Positions 8,826-18,932 of a stretch of 64,000 bases of DNA are shown here, in pieces. The translations under genes were made by a program, and so were the position numbers. The notes below the pieces were generated by a model. It worked only from the letters and a program-made list of their open reading frames with translations. It did not search any database and was not told where the DNA came from. The stretch covers positions 124,001-188,000 of the forward strand of contig NZ_SJEY01000003.1 of the NCBI RefSeq assembly GCF_004761875.1, read 5' to 3'. The stretch's first letter is position 1; each line of letters opens with the position of its first letter. Origin of the DNA: Roseovarius aestuariivivens. GTDB lineage: Bacteria > Pseudomonadota > Alphaproteobacteria > Rhodobacterales > Rhodobacteraceae.

Positions 8826-8850
8826 AAACAAGGGGCAAAGCCCCTTGTTT
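8826..8850 (-). terminator. Intrinsic terminator after lpdA
   Basis: AAACAAGGGGC (8826-8836) and GCCCCTTGTTT (8840-8850) form a perfect 11-bp stem with a 3-base loop, 43 bases after the lpdA stop. The T-rich end of the stem on the minus strand, followed by GCGTTTGG, could release the transcript before the uvrA control region. Confidence 0.7.
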
Positions 8851-8893
8851 AGCATTCCTTGGGCGGCTCAATGCGCCGCCGGGGTTTTCCCGC

Positions 8894-10291
8894 TTAAACG
8901 TGGATCACCCGGCCATAGGCATCAAGCACGGATTCGTGCATCATCTCGGATAGCGTCGGGTGCGGGAATACCGCGTGCATCAGATCCTCTTCCGTGGTCT
9001 CGAGCTGCTTACCGACGACATAGCCTTGGATCAGCTCGGTCACTTCTGCGCCGACCATGTGCGCGCCCAAAAGCTCACCGGTCTTTTCATCGAAGATCGT
9101 TTTTATCATGCCTTCGGACTCGCCAAGGGCAATCGCCTTGCCGTTGCCGATAAAGGGGAAGCGTCCCACCTTGACCTTGTGACCGGCCTCTTTCGCCTGT
9201 GCCTCGGTCATACCGACGCTGGCGATCTGAGGATGGCAATAGGTGCAGCCCGCAATGGCATTCGGCTCGACTGGATGTGGATCGCCACCGGCAATCAACT
9301 CTGCCACCATAACGCCCTCGTGGCTCGCCTTGTGCGCAAGCCACGGCGCGCCCGCCAAGTCACCAATCGCGTAAATCCCGTCGACGCCCGTGCGGCAGTG
9401 CGGATCGGTAACCACGTGGGATTTCTCGACCTTGATACCCAGATCTTCTAGCCCGAGCCCCTCGGTGTTTCCGACGATGCCAACGGCCGAAATCACCGTG
9501 TCGAAGTCGTGCTTCTCGACCTTGCCCTTAACCTCGATATGGGCGGTAACCTTGCCCTTGCCGCGATCCAGCTTCTTGACCATGGCTTTTTCCATGATCT
9601 TCATCTTCTGCTTTTCGAAAGCTTTCTTGGCAAAGGCGGAAATCTCGGCGTCTTCGACCGGCAGAATACGGTCCATGACTTCAACCACGGTCGTATCCGC
9701 GCCGAGCGTGTTATAAAAGCTCGCGAATTCGATCCCGATCGCGCCCGAGCCGATGACCAAAAGTTTCTCTGGCATACGCTTGGGCATCAGGGCGTGCTTG
9801 TAAGTCCAGACCAGCTCACCGTCGGCCTCGAGACCCGGCAGTTCGCGTGCCCGCGCGCCCGTGGCCAGAACGATGTTCTTTCCAGTCAGCTCTTCGGTCT
9901 TGCCATCTTCGGTCTTGACCTTGACCTTGCCCTTCCCGGCCAAGGTGGCCTCGCCCATGATGGCGGTCACCTTGTTTTTCTTGAGCAAATGACCGACGCC
10001 AGAATTCAGCTGCTTGGAAACCGCGCGTGAACGTTTCACCACCGCTTCAAGATCGTAATCGATTCTTTCAGCCTTCAGACCGAATTCCTTGGCCCGGTGC
10101 ATCAGGTGAAACACCTCGGAGGAGCGCAGCATCGCCTTCGTCGGAATGCATCCCCAATTGAGGCAGATCCCGCCCATGTGTTCACGTTCGACCACCGCAA
10201 CGCTCAGACCAAGCTGCGCGCCTCGGATCGCCGCGACGTAGCCGCCGGGGCCTGCGCCGATCACGATCATGTCAAAGGATTTGTCCGCCAT
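8894..10291 (-). CDS. lpdA: Dihydrolipoyl dehydrogenase (E3)
   Basis: A 465-residue flavoprotein disulfide reductase. FAD motif GAGPGGYVAAIRG begins near residue 11, the redox-active disulfide is GGICLNWGCIPTKAML near 41, the NAD motif is IGSGAIGIEFA near 176, and the C-terminal dimer/active-site segment is HAVFPHPTLSE. It reoxidises dihydrolipoamide of 2-oxoacid dehydrogenase complexes or the glycine cleavage system. No E1 or E2 gene is in the window, so which complex it serves is unclear. ATG 10291 is chosen over 10312 because GGAGA lies just before it. Confidence 0.95.
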   Translation of the reverse strand: MADKSFDMIVIGAGPGGYVAAIRGAQLGLSVAVVEREHMGGICLNWGCIPTKAMLRSSEVFHLMHRAKEFGLKAERIDYDLEAVVKRSRAVSKQLNSGVGHLLKKNKVTAIMGEATLAGKGKVKVKTEDGKTEELTGKNIVLATGARARELPGLEADGELVWTYKHALMPKRMPEKLLVIGSGAIGIEFASFYNTLGADTTVVEVMDRILPVEDAEISAFAKKAFEKQKMKIMEKAMVKKLDRGKGKVTAHIEVKGKVEKHDFDTVISAVGIVGNTEGLGLEDLGIKVEKSHVVTDPHCRTGVDGIYAIGDLAGAPWLAHKASHEGVMVAELIAGGDPHPVEPNAIAGCTYCHPQIASVGMTEAQAKEAGHKVKVGRFPFIGNGKAIALGESEGMIKTIFDEKTGELLGAHMVGAEVTELIQGYVVGKQLETTEEDLMHAVFPHPTLSEMMHESVLDAYGRVIHV

Positions 10292-10421
10292 GTCTGTCTC
10301 CGGGCTTTGCAAGATAGGAATTTAGTTTGGTGTTAAACTATCTACTCCGCAATCACAACGCGACAATCCCGTCGGCGCGCGTCACAGCACCGGCGGGTCG
10401 GTGTTCAAGGATGTACTCTGA

Positions 10422-11006
10422 TCAGGCGGCGTCTTCTTTTTGCAATTCGCGCACCGTTCTGCCATAGCCGCCGCCCTCGACATAATCGGCCTCGCTTCCC
10501 GAAGAAGGGCGCGAGAGCGCCTCGTTACGGTAAGGGAACCGGCCGAAACGGCGGATCACTTCACGATGGGCGCGGGCATGCAAAAGGTTGCTGGCGCCGG
10601 TTTCGGGCAGACGCTCGCAGATCAGGCGCACGCACCGATCCTGATCCGACAGGTTCTCCGAGTGCATCAAAGGCAGGTAGAAAAACTGACGCGCCGGTTC
10701 GTCGATCCGCATGTCCCAGCCACGGTGGATCGCCGCCTTGGCCGCTGCCAACGCCTGCTTGTCGGTGCTGAAAGCAAGACCATCGTCGCGAAACATATTG
10801 CGCGGAAACTGATCCATCAGAATGATATAGGCCAGCGTACCGCTGGGATAAGTCAACCAAAGACCGAAGGTACCCTCGGCGGCGTTGCGCCAAGCAGCTT
10901 CGAATTTGTTGCGGATCTCGGCGTCAAGCTCGGAAGACCCCTCGTACCAACCTTTCGGCCCAATCTCGTCAAGCCAGTAACTCAGAACTTCTTCCGGGGC
11001 TGTCAT
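10422..11006 (-). CDS. DUF924 family protein
   Basis: A 194-residue all-helical protein of the DUF924 family, with the typical stretches VLSYWLDEIGP at the N-terminus, LILMDQFPRNMFR-like IILMDQFPRN near residue 62, FFYLPLMHSENL near 108 and the RFGRFPYRN end. The family has a TPR-like fold and no established biochemical role. It lies upstream of lpdA on the same strand, but the 130-base gap argues against a tight operon. Confidence 0.85.
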   Translation of the reverse strand: MTAPEEVLSYWLDEIGPKGWYEGSSELDAEIRNKFEAAWRNAAEGTFGLWLTYPSGTLAYIILMDQFPRNMFRDDGLAFSTDKQALAAAKAAIHRGWDMRIDEPARQFFYLPLMHSENLSDQDRCVRLICERLPETGASNLLHARAHREVIRRFGRFPYRNEALSRPSSGSEADYVEGGGYGRTVRELQKEDAA

Positions 11007-11109
11007 GTCGTACTCCTCAACTCAGCCAACCTTGGTGTCAGGTTAACTTTTTCAGCACAACGCTGAACAGTAAAAATTTGCAACAGCGGCAATAGATCGT
11101 GACACATGG

Positions 11110-12378
11110 TTAAACTGCCGCAACCTCGTCCTCGTTTTGATCCTGCGCGGCATCATGCGCTGCCTCTTGTGCAAAGTAGATCGCTGCGGGCGAAACACCC
11201 GGCGATACCGCGGCATAGCTTTCGGTTTCGTCTCTGGAAGGCGCAGGACGGACCGTCATGCGGTACGCCGCATAAACCACCAGTGCAGCACTCAAACCAC
11301 CAATGAAAACAAAGTACCCGCTGGGCCCCATCAGCCCCATGATCCAGCCCGTCAGGAAAGGGCCGGCCACTGCCCCGAGGCCGTTGATGAAGACCATGCC
11401 GCCAGCAGCAGCGGCCATGTCCTCATATTGCAGGAAGTCGTTGGTATATGCGATCAGCAAAGAATAGAGCGGGTTGGACATACCGCCAACCACGAAGGCC
11501 GCCACCAGCAGCATGGTGAAGACGCTGCCGAAGATCGCGCCTATCAACGCGCCCGCCGCGCAGGTCGCCGTGACAATCAGGATGAGCAATCGGCGATCCA
11601 TCCGGTCCGAAAGCCAGCCTAGCGGATATTGGAGCAGCATCGCCCCGACGTAGAAGGCCGCGACGAATATTGAGATCTGTGCCACCGAAAGTCCTGCCTG
11701 CGCGCCATAGACCGCAGCCATACCAAACTGAGCGGAAAATACGCCTCCCATCAGGAACATGCCGACGCACCCCAACGGCGAAACAGCAAAGATCTCGCGC
11801 AGGCTCATCGGCTTGGCCGTCTCGAAGGCGGGTGTCGGACTGATCGAGAGCAGGATCGGAGCGAAAGACAATGAAATCAGCACTGACGGAATGATGAACA
11901 GGATAAAGCCGCCAGGGTCGGCGGTCAGCATTAGCGCCTGCGCCCCTGTGATCCCGACCATCTGCATGATCATGTACAGCGAAAGGGCCTTGCCCCGGTT
12001 TTCATTCGTGGCGGCGTTGTTCAGCCAGCTTTCAGCGGTCACATAGACGCCCGAAAAACAAAACCCGACCAGGATGCGCCCTGCCCCCCACGCGTAGGGA
12101 TTGGTGAAAGCGGGATAAAGGATCATCACTGCCGAAATCAGCGAAGCGAGGGCCGCGAAGACCCGCACGTGCCCCACACGCCGGATCATTTCCGGTGCGG
12201 CACGCGATCCGAAAAGAAATCCCAGAAAATAGCCGGACATCACCAGTGACATTTCAAGCGTGGTGAAACCTTCGATATCGCCCCGGATACCAAGAAGCGT
12301 ACCTTGCATGCCGTTACCGACCTGCAGCAGCATCATTCCGAGCAAAAGCGCCCATGCGCTCGACAATACCGAAAACAT
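11110..12378 (-). CDS. MFS transporter
   Basis: A 422-residue major facilitator with about 12 hydrophobic helices. The RxGxxR-like loop MIRRVGHVR and a second-half loop LSDRMDRR match the repeated MFS loop signature (DRxGRR). The C-terminus is hydrophilic and rich in Asp, Glu and Ala. It resembles the YcaD-type subgroup, whose substrates are poorly known. It stands alone between the DUF924 gene and the queA operon terminator. No substrate can be inferred from its context. Confidence 0.85.
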   Translation of the reverse strand: MFSVLSSAWALLLGMMLLQVGNGMQGTLLGIRGDIEGFTTLEMSLVMSGYFLGFLFGSRAAPEMIRRVGHVRVFAALASLISAVMILYPAFTNPYAWGAGRILVGFCFSGVYVTAESWLNNAATNENRGKALSLYMIMQMVGITGAQALMLTADPGGFILFIIPSVLISLSFAPILLSISPTPAFETAKPMSLREIFAVSPLGCVGMFLMGGVFSAQFGMAAVYGAQAGLSVAQISIFVAAFYVGAMLLQYPLGWLSDRMDRRLLILIVTATCAAGALIGAIFGSVFTMLLVAAFVVGGMSNPLYSLLIAYTNDFLQYEDMAAAAGGMVFINGLGAVAGPFLTGWIMGLMGPSGYFVFIGGLSAALVVYAAYRMTVRPAPSRDETESYAAVSPGVSPAAIYFAQEAAHDAAQDQNEDEVAAV

Positions 12379-12439
12379 TTTGGGTCCTTAAAAATCCTGC
12401 TCCTAGTTGAGCGGTGGCCTCCGGATAAAGGGCCGAAAC

Positions 12440-12469
12440 CTCTGCGTCGCGTCGAAACGCGACTCAGAG
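12440..12469 (-). terminator. Strong hairpin after the YhdP-queA operon
   Basis: CTCTGCGTCGCGT (12440-12452) pairs with ACGCGACTCAGAG (12457-12469) with one mismatch and a 4-base loop. It lies about 100 bases beyond the last gene of the operon. The T-run is weak (GTTTCGG), so termination efficiency is uncertain. Apart from this hairpin I see nothing in the 12,379-12,570 gap. Confidence 0.5.
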
Positions 12470-12570
12470 TGGTCCCGCCGCGCCTCCCTTACAAGTTCAG
12501 CCAGCAGGCACAACAGGCTTTCAACCCGACGCTGCAACGGCTCGCTCAAGTAATGGTGATCGACACTAGG

Positions 12571-12852
12571 CTAGTCGTCGTTCGCTTTCCTGTCGGAGGG
12601 CAATGCCGCTGTCTCTTCCTTTTGCAGATCGGCCAAGCTCGCCCGCTCAAGTTCTTCTTTTGTTAGACCGGTCAGGGTTCGGAACACCCAAAGCTTGACC
12701 TCTTCCCGCTTGAGGGCCTGGTTTGCGGCAAACACGATCAACGCAGAAATCAGACCGGCGATCACGTAGTTCATGACAAGAAGCGCAGCGCTTGTGATCA
12801 GTCCGACCCACATCACACGCCGCACGAAACCGGGAACGTGGCTCAGCTTCAT
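12571..12852 (-). CDS. Small membrane protein of unknown function
   Basis: A 93-residue protein with two closely spaced hydrophobic segments (residues 12-30 and 31-44, joined by NYV) and a charged, likely cytosolic C-terminus ([23 protein letters not shown]). It overlaps the queA stop by four bases (ATGA), so it is the third gene of the YhdP-queA unit. No family is recognised. Confidence 0.65.
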   Translation of the reverse strand: MKLSHVPGFVRRVMWVGLITSAALLVMNYVIAGLISALIVFAANQALKREEVKLWVFRTLTGLTKEELERASLADLQKEETAALPSDRKANDD

Positions 12853-13925
12853 TTGTCCTCTCCTTGATTGCCGGTCGTGCCGGGAATCAGTAGCGATGCA
12901 TCGCCATAACTGAAGAAACGGTATTCCTGCGCCACGGCATGCGCATAGATTTGCTTGATCCGTTCCTGCCCCATCAAGGCGCTGACAAGCATCATAAGCG
13001 TGCTTTGCGGTAGATGAAAATTCGTCATCAGGGCGTCGGTAATTTGAAAAGCAAAGCCGGGATAGATGAAAATATCAGTCTCGCCTCGCCAAGGCGCAAT
13101 CTCGCCGCCTCTGGCGGCGCTTTCAATCAGGCGCAGCGCTGTGGTGCCAATGGGGATCACGCGACCGCCAGCGGCCTTTGTCGCGACGATCTCAGCTGCT
13201 GCTGTCTCGCCAACCTCTCCCCATTCGGCGTGCATCTTATGAGAGGTCACATCCTCCACCTTGACCGGAAGAAACGTACCGGCGCCTACGTGCAATGTCA
13301 CATGCGTGAACGACACGCCCTGCATGGCCAGCGCGTCGAGCAATTCCTGATCGAAATGCAGGCTGGCCGTGGGGGCCGCGACGGCCCCGGCATTGCGGGC
13401 AAAGACGGTCTGATAGTCTTCCTTATCCTGCGCATCTGCCTTGCGGCGGCTCGCGATATAAGGCGGCAACGGCATTGCCCCTACCTGATTAAGCGCCTCG
13501 TCGAAAGCGGCGCCTTCCAGATTGAAACGCAATAAACCCTGTCCGTCGTTTTTCGCTTCAAGCACGGCTTCGAGCCCTGCCGCGAAGCGAACGACCTCTC
13601 CCTCGCGCAGTTTCTTGAGCGGTTTGATCATCGCCCGCCACGCGCCGTCCGCCGTGATATCAAGCAGCGTCACCTCGATGCGCGCCTCGCTTTGGCCGGT
13701 CTCGCCTTCTCGGCGACGTGTTCCGCTCAGGCGTGCCGGTATCACCTTGGTGTCGTTGAGCACCAGCCTGTCTCCGGGCCGCAGCCAGCGCGGCAGGTCA
13801 AATACTCGGTCATCCGTGATCCGATCGCCTTCGGCCACCAGCAGGCGCGCCGACGACCTCGGTCGCGCGGGACGCGTGGCGATCAGATGGTCCGGCAAGT
13901 CGAAATCAAAATCCGAAAGCTTCAT
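12849..13925 (-). CDS. queA: S-adenosylmethionine:tRNA ribosyltransferase-isomerase
   Basis: A 358-residue QueA. Family hallmarks are the N-terminal [28 protein letters not shown] near residue 57, YIASRR near 155, TASLHFD near 185, [10 protein letters not shown] near 212 and [16 protein letters not shown] near 306. It transfers the ribosyl part of SAM to preQ1 at tRNA position 34, making epoxyqueuosine in the cytosol. It is coupled by four-base overlaps to the large membrane-anchored gene upstream and the small membrane protein downstream. Those partners have no obvious link to queuosine. Confidence 0.96.
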   Translation of the reverse strand: MKLSDFDFDLPDHLIATRPARPRSSARLLVAEGDRITDDRVFDLPRWLRPGDRLVLNDTKVIPARLSGTRRREGETGQSEARIEVTLLDITADGAWRAMIKPLKKLREGEVVRFAAGLEAVLEAKNDGQGLLRFNLEGAAFDEALNQVGAMPLPPYIASRRKADAQDKEDYQTVFARNAGAVAAPTASLHFDQELLDALAMQGVSFTHVTLHVGAGTFLPVKVEDVTSHKMHAEWGEVGETAAAEIVATKAAGGRVIPIGTTALRLIESAARGGEIAPWRGETDIFIYPGFAFQITDALMTNFHLPQSTLMMLVSALMGQERIKQIYAHAVAQEYRFFSYGDASLLIPGTTGNQGEDK

Positions 13926-16900
13926 CTGCCCGTCTGTCGGTTATCGAAGCTGCGAACCCGTGGACCCTGCTCACGACCGTTTTCGGAAGACACACCCGTC
14001 TCTTCGCCTGTGGTGCCCAAGGGCGGCTGCTGACGCGGCGGGGCGCGCCGGAAAATCTCGCGAAACATGCCTGGTGTGAGCGCAGACAAAGGATTGACGC
14101 TCACCTGAGGATCGTTCGCCGGGCCTTTGAGCGTGTAATTAAATCCGAAAAGCCCTTCGCCGCGTCGGGTGAACAGCCCACCCACCGCATTGACCATGTA
14201 AATAGGCGAAATGACGCCCTGCATATCCATGCGCTTGCTGTCCAGATAATAGTATCCGTCCATCGAGATTCCCATCGAGGCTCCTGTTGCGCTGCCGGAA
14301 TAAAGCGTGACTCTTTGGGGGGAAAGTTGAAATCGGGCATCGACCTGTTCGAAGTGGATGCCTTCGCCGCCTAGTTGCTCCAGAAGACCCACAACGCTGA
14401 TCGCGTTGAGCAAAGCCGCCATCGACGGCGCATTCTTGATCCGCATGCCGCCGCGCATCTGCAGGCGTCCCTCGTAGGTGCCCGGAGCTTGACCGGGCAG
14501 CAAAGTGAGATCAAGCCGACCGTTTCGCGCCTGCCGCATCAATCCGGCAGAGCCGAGAACACCGCCTGCATCGTCTGATTGGATGCGAAAGGCACTGCGC
14601 CCGCCCTGCGGTGTCACACGGCCCGCAATCGGTGTGTAGCCGTTGATCCGGCCCGAGAAATCTCCCCGTGCGCCTCCGGCAAGTTCAAGCTCTGCCCGGA
14701 AATCGGTCAAAGCGATCCCTTCGGAAACTTGCAATCGGTCTAAAACGATTGACACCGGACCGCGATCCGCCCTTGCGCCGCTGCCGCCCTCCGCGCCGCC
14801 GGCCAGCGACGTTTCCCTCAGATCGATCACGCCGCCGAGGACTCTTACCGCCGGCGGGCGGTCTCCGCGACCCACCAGTTCCACAGGTGCGTCGATCCAA
14901 TCGCCGACACGCACCCGCGTAAATGAGGCACGGTCGAGTTGGCCATCAGCCTGCAAGCTTACGTTGCCTCGCGCCTCGAGTCCCGGCCCTTCGACCACAA
15001 GCCGATCGATTGACGGTGGTTCACCCAAACGCCCGAGAACCTCGAGCCGCCCGGTCGCACCGCGCGCCAAGGCCCAGCCGAGTTGCGGCAGGCTAAGCCC
15101 CACGCCAGCCAGATCCGAGCTCAACTCGAAATCGCCAGGTTGTCCTTTCGCCAAGGTGATCTCGATCTCGGCCTGGCCTTGACCGCTCAGACTGCCAGCA
15201 GGCAAGCCTAGACGAAACTCTTCGGCGAACCGGTCCGACAACTCCACCCAACCTGTCACGACGCTTTGGCCGCCCCCCGGAACCTCTGCAAGACCGCTTT
15301 CGAAAGTCGCGTTGAAGGGAACACCCCCAAGAAGGCCCGCACCGGATACAGTCAGCGTCTCGCTATCTGCACGCACCGCCAGGTCCGGCGCGCTGAGAAC
15401 GCGGCCCGGGACGAGCACGTCGCTGCGAACATCGCTGAGCGTCCCGCCAACATCGAACGCCACCTGATCCGTCGTGAGCTTTTCCAGCAGGAGAAAATCG
15501 AGCGTGCCTTTCAAGCGCGCCCGGCCTTGGGCAAGGGCAACAGCCTGTCCGGCCTTTTGCATGAATCGGAACGGCGGTTCATCGAGAAGTGACAATGCCG
15601 CCGTCACCGTACTTTCGGTGCGCAGTTCGACATGCGCGGGCGTTTGCTTGATCCTCACATCCGGGATCTGGAAGGATGTACCCGAGATGTCGATCTGACC
15701 GCCCTGCGGTGCCGTAACATGACCGCCAAGAGCGGACACAACGAAGCGATTTTCATCGAGCGTTGCATGGCCATGGGCGGCCTCGATCACCGGCAAAGTT
15801 TTAATGAAACGGGTCGAGAAGTTAGCGAAATCGAAGCCGAGAAAATAATCCGGCGCCGCTTCTGGGCGCGCGCGCAAGGCAAATTGGATATCCTGCAGGT
15901 CGGCGGTCCGCACGTTTTCGACCAACCATGAACGGGTCTTGTCCTTTACCGTTTCGGGCCAAAGCGCCAACAGTCTTTCCGGCGTTATGCGGCCCATGCG
16001 CGCATCGACGCCAAGTTCCCAGCCGCCCGGTTCTGCCCGCGCCTCGCCATGTGCGACAAGAACTTCTCCCTGGTCGCGCAGGCTGAGTTGACCGAGGCTT
16101 ATTATGAAAGGATCCAACTGCAGCTTGAGATCCATCAGCGCAGAGTCGAGCGTGACGGGCGCGGCGTAAAGTCCGGCGGGATTGGCGCGGATATCACCAA
16201 GCGTGGCCTGCAGGAGAATTTCACGCGGCCCACCGTTTTCGACGCCGACAAGATAGGCGCGCGCTTCGGCTCGCGTGCTCACCCATTTGCTGTCGACCGA
16301 AAGCTCGTTGAAGACGATCACCTGGTCATCGGGATCATAGGTGAAATAGCTTTGGACGCTTTCGAAGGCGATTGGCTTGGTGGCCGCATTCGGGCGTATG
16401 GCACCGGCGCCGATCTGCAAGGTCGCATTGAGCGGGCCAAGCCGCCCATCGGAATCAACCCCGGCACGGAGCGCGCCCGAAATCGGCGCATCGAGCGCGG
16501 TCAGCCAGGCAAGCGCGGGCGATTGGCCGGCAATGTCCCGCGCAGGCATGTCTTCAAAACTGATGCCGACTTCGGCTTCCGTTTCTCCGATTAGGCTGCT
16601 GTAGTTCATTTCCAGGGTCGTGGCGTAGGCGCGTTCGCCCAAAAGGGCAAAATCGCCCCGCACATTCAGATCACGACCGTCCCGGTTCAACGCAACGCGC
16701 CCGCCATCCACGGTCCAAGCGCGGTCGGCGCGGGCGTCCTCGTATCTGACATTCAGGTTGTCCGCCTCGATGCGATCAAGCGCGGCAAAGGCCGGACGTT
16801 GCAACAGTGTGTCCACCTGTTCGATGAGACCCGCGATATTCGCCGCCTCGCGGACGGGCTGCATCCCCGTACCCACGCTCAATCCGATTGCACCCTCTTT

Positions 16901-17308
16901 GTTGCGCCGCAACACGACTTGCGCACCAGACAAGCGAACGAAGTTTGGCCGCAATTCTCCCCGCAGGAGGGGACGTAACGCGACCGCGCTCTGCACATCG
17001 CTGAGGTTTGCCAAGTCGGCGCCACCTTCTCCGCGTATGGTCACGTCTCGCAGCATCAGGCGCGGCACGAAACCATCCTCGACGACCATCGCGACGTCAC
17101 CAAAGGCGAGGTTCACGCCGCCCAGCTGATTGTTTATGCGCTGCGTAATTTCGCCCCGAAGCCAATCGGGTGCAGAAATGCGCGTTCCGAGCGAGACAAG
17201 AAGCGCCAAGGCAAGGGCGCCGGTCATGAGAACAAGACTGGCAACACACCAAGCACCAACCCTCCAAAGCCGGCGGCCCTTCGTCTTTCTGGTTGTCTGT
17301 TCCGTCAT
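13922..17308 (-). CDS. YhdP/AsmA-like membrane-anchored protein (DUF3971)
   Basis: An 1128-residue protein with one N-terminal membrane anchor (residues 17-42, after the basic KTKGRR) and a very long, beta-strand-rich periplasmic part. The C-terminal region ([46 protein letters not shown]) matches the AsmA-like ends of YhdP proteins. In E. coli, YhdP, TamB and YdbH carry phospholipids to the outer membrane, and a similar role is the best inference here. The C-terminal tail is Pro/Gln/Arg-rich and probably disordered. It is the first gene of an operon with queA and diverges from bcp. Confidence 0.85.
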   Translation of the reverse strand: MTEQTTRKTKGRRLWRVGAWCVASLVLMTGALALALLVSLGTRISAPDWLRGEITQRINNQLGGVNLAFGDVAMVVEDGFVPRLMLRDVTIRGEGGADLANLSDVQSAVALRPLLRGELRPNFVRLSGAQVVLRRNKEGAIGLSVGTGMQPVREAANIAGLIEQVDTLLQRPAFAALDRIEADNLNVRYEDARADRAWTVDGGRVALNRDGRDLNVRGDFALLGERAYATTLEMNYSSLIGETEAEVGISFEDMPARDIAGQSPALAWLTALDAPISGALRAGVDSDGRLGPLNATLQIGAGAIRPNAATKPIAFESVQSYFTYDPDDQVIVFNELSVDSKWVSTRAEARAYLVGVENGGPREILLQATLGDIRANPAGLYAAPVTLDSALMDLKLQLDPFIISLGQLSLRDQGEVLVAHGEARAEPGGWELGVDARMGRITPERLLALWPETVKDKTRSWLVENVRTADLQDIQFALRARPEAAPDYFLGFDFANFSTRFIKTLPVIEAAHGHATLDENRFVVSALGGHVTAPQGGQIDISGTSFQIPDVRIKQTPAHVELRTESTVTAALSLLDEPPFRFMQKAGQAVALAQGRARLKGTLDFLLLEKLTTDQVAFDVGGTLSDVRSDVLVPGRVLSAPDLAVRADSETLTVSGAGLLGGVPFNATFESGLAEVPGGGQSVVTGWVELSDRFAEEFRLGLPAGSLSGQGQAEIEITLAKGQPGDFELSSDLAGVGLSLPQLGWALARGATGRLEVLGRLGEPPSIDRLVVEGPGLEARGNVSLQADGQLDRASFTRVRVGDWIDAPVELVGRGDRPPAVRVLGGVIDLRETSLAGGAEGGSGARADRGPVSIVLDRLQVSEGIALTDFRAELELAGGARGDFSGRINGYTPIAGRVTPQGGRSAFRIQSDDAGGVLGSAGLMRQARNGRLDLTLLPGQAPGTYEGRLQMRGGMRIKNAPSMAALLNAISVVGLLEQLGGEGIHFEQVDARFQLSPQRVTLYSGSATGASMGISMDGYYYLDSKRMDMQGVISPIYMVNAVGGLFTRRGEGLFGFNYTLKGPANDPQVSVNPLSALTPGMFREIFRRAPPRQQPPLGTTGEETGVSSENGREQGPRVRSFDNRQTGR

Positions 17309-17405
17309 GGATCCCGTTCGGGTGCGATGGCGACCACCCTTGGCTTTATTCTCGCCCGCCGTGCCCTAATATGGCATCCACACGCTCAAAAACAAAGGAA
17401 AGCAA

Positions 17406-17867
17406 ATGGCCGAAATCGGCGACACCGCTCCTGACTTCACTCTACCCCGCGATGGCGGAGATACCGTGACCCTGTCCAAGCAACGCCCCACACCGGTTGT
17501 TCTCTTTTTCTACCCCAAGGACGATACATCCGGTTGCACCAAGGAAGCGCTCGGGTTCACGGCGCGTGCCGCCGATTTCGAGGCTGCAGGCGCACGTGTC
17601 TTCGGCATTTCCAAAGACACGGTCGCGAAACACGAAAAATTCCGGGACAAACACGGGCTGCAGGTGCCACTTTTGTCCGATGCCGAGACGGAGATTTGTG
17701 AAGCCTATGGGGTCTGGAAAGAAAAGAAGATGTACGGCAAGACCTTCATGGGTATCGAACGCACCACGGTCCTCATCGATGGTGAGGGCAAGATCGCGAA
17801 ACTTTGGCCCAAGGTAAAGGTGCCCGGACACGCGGAAGAAGTGCTCGACGCCGTGCGTGCGCTGTGA
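17406..17867 (+). CDS. bcp: Thioredoxin-dependent peroxiredoxin, Bcp/PrxQ type
   Basis: A 153-residue peroxiredoxin with FFYPKDDTSGCTKEA; the peroxidatic cysteine is Cys44. The resolving cysteine found five residues later in E. coli Bcp is Leu49 here. The only other cysteine is Cys98 (EICEAYGVW), so the enzyme either uses Cys98 or works as a 1-Cys peroxiredoxin. It reduces peroxides in the cytosol. AAAGGAAAG precedes the ATG. The stop overlaps a GTG start of the ferritin-like gene (GTGA). Confidence 0.93.
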   Translation: MAEIGDTAPDFTLPRDGGDTVTLSKQRPTPVVLFFYPKDDTSGCTKEALGFTARAADFEAAGARVFGISKDTVAKHEKFRDKHGLQVPLLSDAETEICEAYGVWKEKKMYGKTFMGIERTTVLIDGEGKIAKLWPKVKVPGHAEEVLDAVRAL

Positions 17868-18688
17868 CGGCGCTCAGCCTGTGCGAAATGGCGGTGGAGG
17901 TGCTGTCCACCGCCGATGGCCGCGAGAAAACAGCCCTGTCGCGTGCGCATGCCGCAGCTTGGTTCGCCGCGCGCAACGCGGGCACGCCGATCTCCTTGGG
18001 CCGCGCCACGCCACCCGAACGGCCTTCACGCCCGGAAAAGCCGCGTCTGCTTGATCCACGCGACGTGCCCCGTCGCCGTACCGGAAGCGCGGCTGGCCGC
18101 GTCGCGCTCTTGCATGCAGTGGCGCATATAGAACTCAATGCCGTGGACCTGCACTGGGACATTATCCCGCGATTTGCCGACACGCCGATGCCGCTTGGGT
18201 TCTATGACGACTGGGTGAAGGCGGCAGACGAGGAATCGAAGCATTTCAATCTGATGTGCGACTGTCTTGAAGCACTGGATAGTCACTATGGCGCACTTGA
18301 TGCACATGCCGGCATGTGGCGCGCGGCCGAAGATACGTCCGAAGATTTCATGGGCCGCCTCGCCGTCGTCCCAATGGTGCTCGAAGCGCGCGGTCTGGAC
18401 GTGACCCCGGGCATGATCGAGCTTTTTGAGAAAGCGGGCGCAACTGATGCCGTAGACGCACTCCAGACAATCTATGCCGAGGAGGTCAGCCATGTCGCTT
18501 ATGGCTCGAAATGGTTTCACTTTCTCTGTGGCCGGCACGATCTCGATCCGAAAGACGTCTTTCACGATCTGGTCCGGCGCTATTTCCATGGCGGGCTCAA
18601 GCCGCCGTTCAATGAAGAAAAACGCGCCGAGGCCGGATTGCCGCCGGATTTCTATTGGCCGTTGGCCGGAACATACGCGAACGGATAG
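17864..18688 (+). CDS. DUF455 family ferritin-like protein
   Basis: A 274-residue protein with the helical metal-binding pattern of the ferritin-like DUF455 family: HIELNAVDLHWD near residue 85, EESKHF near 120, VVPMVLEARGLD near 165 and EEVSHVAYG near 205, giving repeated Glu and ExxH ligands. Members are thought to bind a di-iron centre, but no reaction is established. The GTG at 17864 is chosen because it overlaps the bcp stop and matches where the family begins; the open frame runs further back inside bcp. Coupling to a peroxiredoxin hints at an oxidative-stress or iron role (inference). Confidence 0.85.
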   Translation: MTALSLCEMAVEVLSTADGREKTALSRAHAAAWFAARNAGTPISLGRATPPERPSRPEKPRLLDPRDVPRRRTGSAAGRVALLHAVAHIELNAVDLHWDIIPRFADTPMPLGFYDDWVKAADEESKHFNLMCDCLEALDSHYGALDAHAGMWRAAEDTSEDFMGRLAVVPMVLEARGLDVTPGMIELFEKAGATDAVDALQTIYAEEVSHVAYGSKWFHFLCGRHDLDPKDVFHDLVRRYFHGGLKPPFNEEKRAEAGLPPDFYWPLAGTYANG

Positions 18689-18932
18689 GATGCGCGGGAC
18701 GTCAAGCCCTTCATAATCGGCAACTTTTCGCCAGTTTGGCGGCAATTCGCCATAGCCCCGGACAACCATTGGTCAAAAATCTTGCCCAGCCGGAAAGCTC
18801 TGTGTACCCACGTGGCGACGGTGCCGCCGGTCAATCCGGACGCTTAATGGACAACCGCGCATGGATCGGGACAGGACCTCGCGGACAATGTCGGAGCACC
18901 GATATGGGGAACGGTACAAGGAACCGGTTTTT

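Noticed and set aside
11051-11067. Small palindrome TTCAGC-ACAAC-GCTGAA between the MFS and DUF924 genes
   Set aside because: Only six base pairs and no T-run in either direction; not convincing as a terminator or operator.
12304-12666. 120-codon plus-strand frame spanning the gap before the MFS gene
   Set aside because: It overlaps the start of the MFS gene and the end of the small membrane protein gene and includes the terminator hairpin; no ribosome site or domain.
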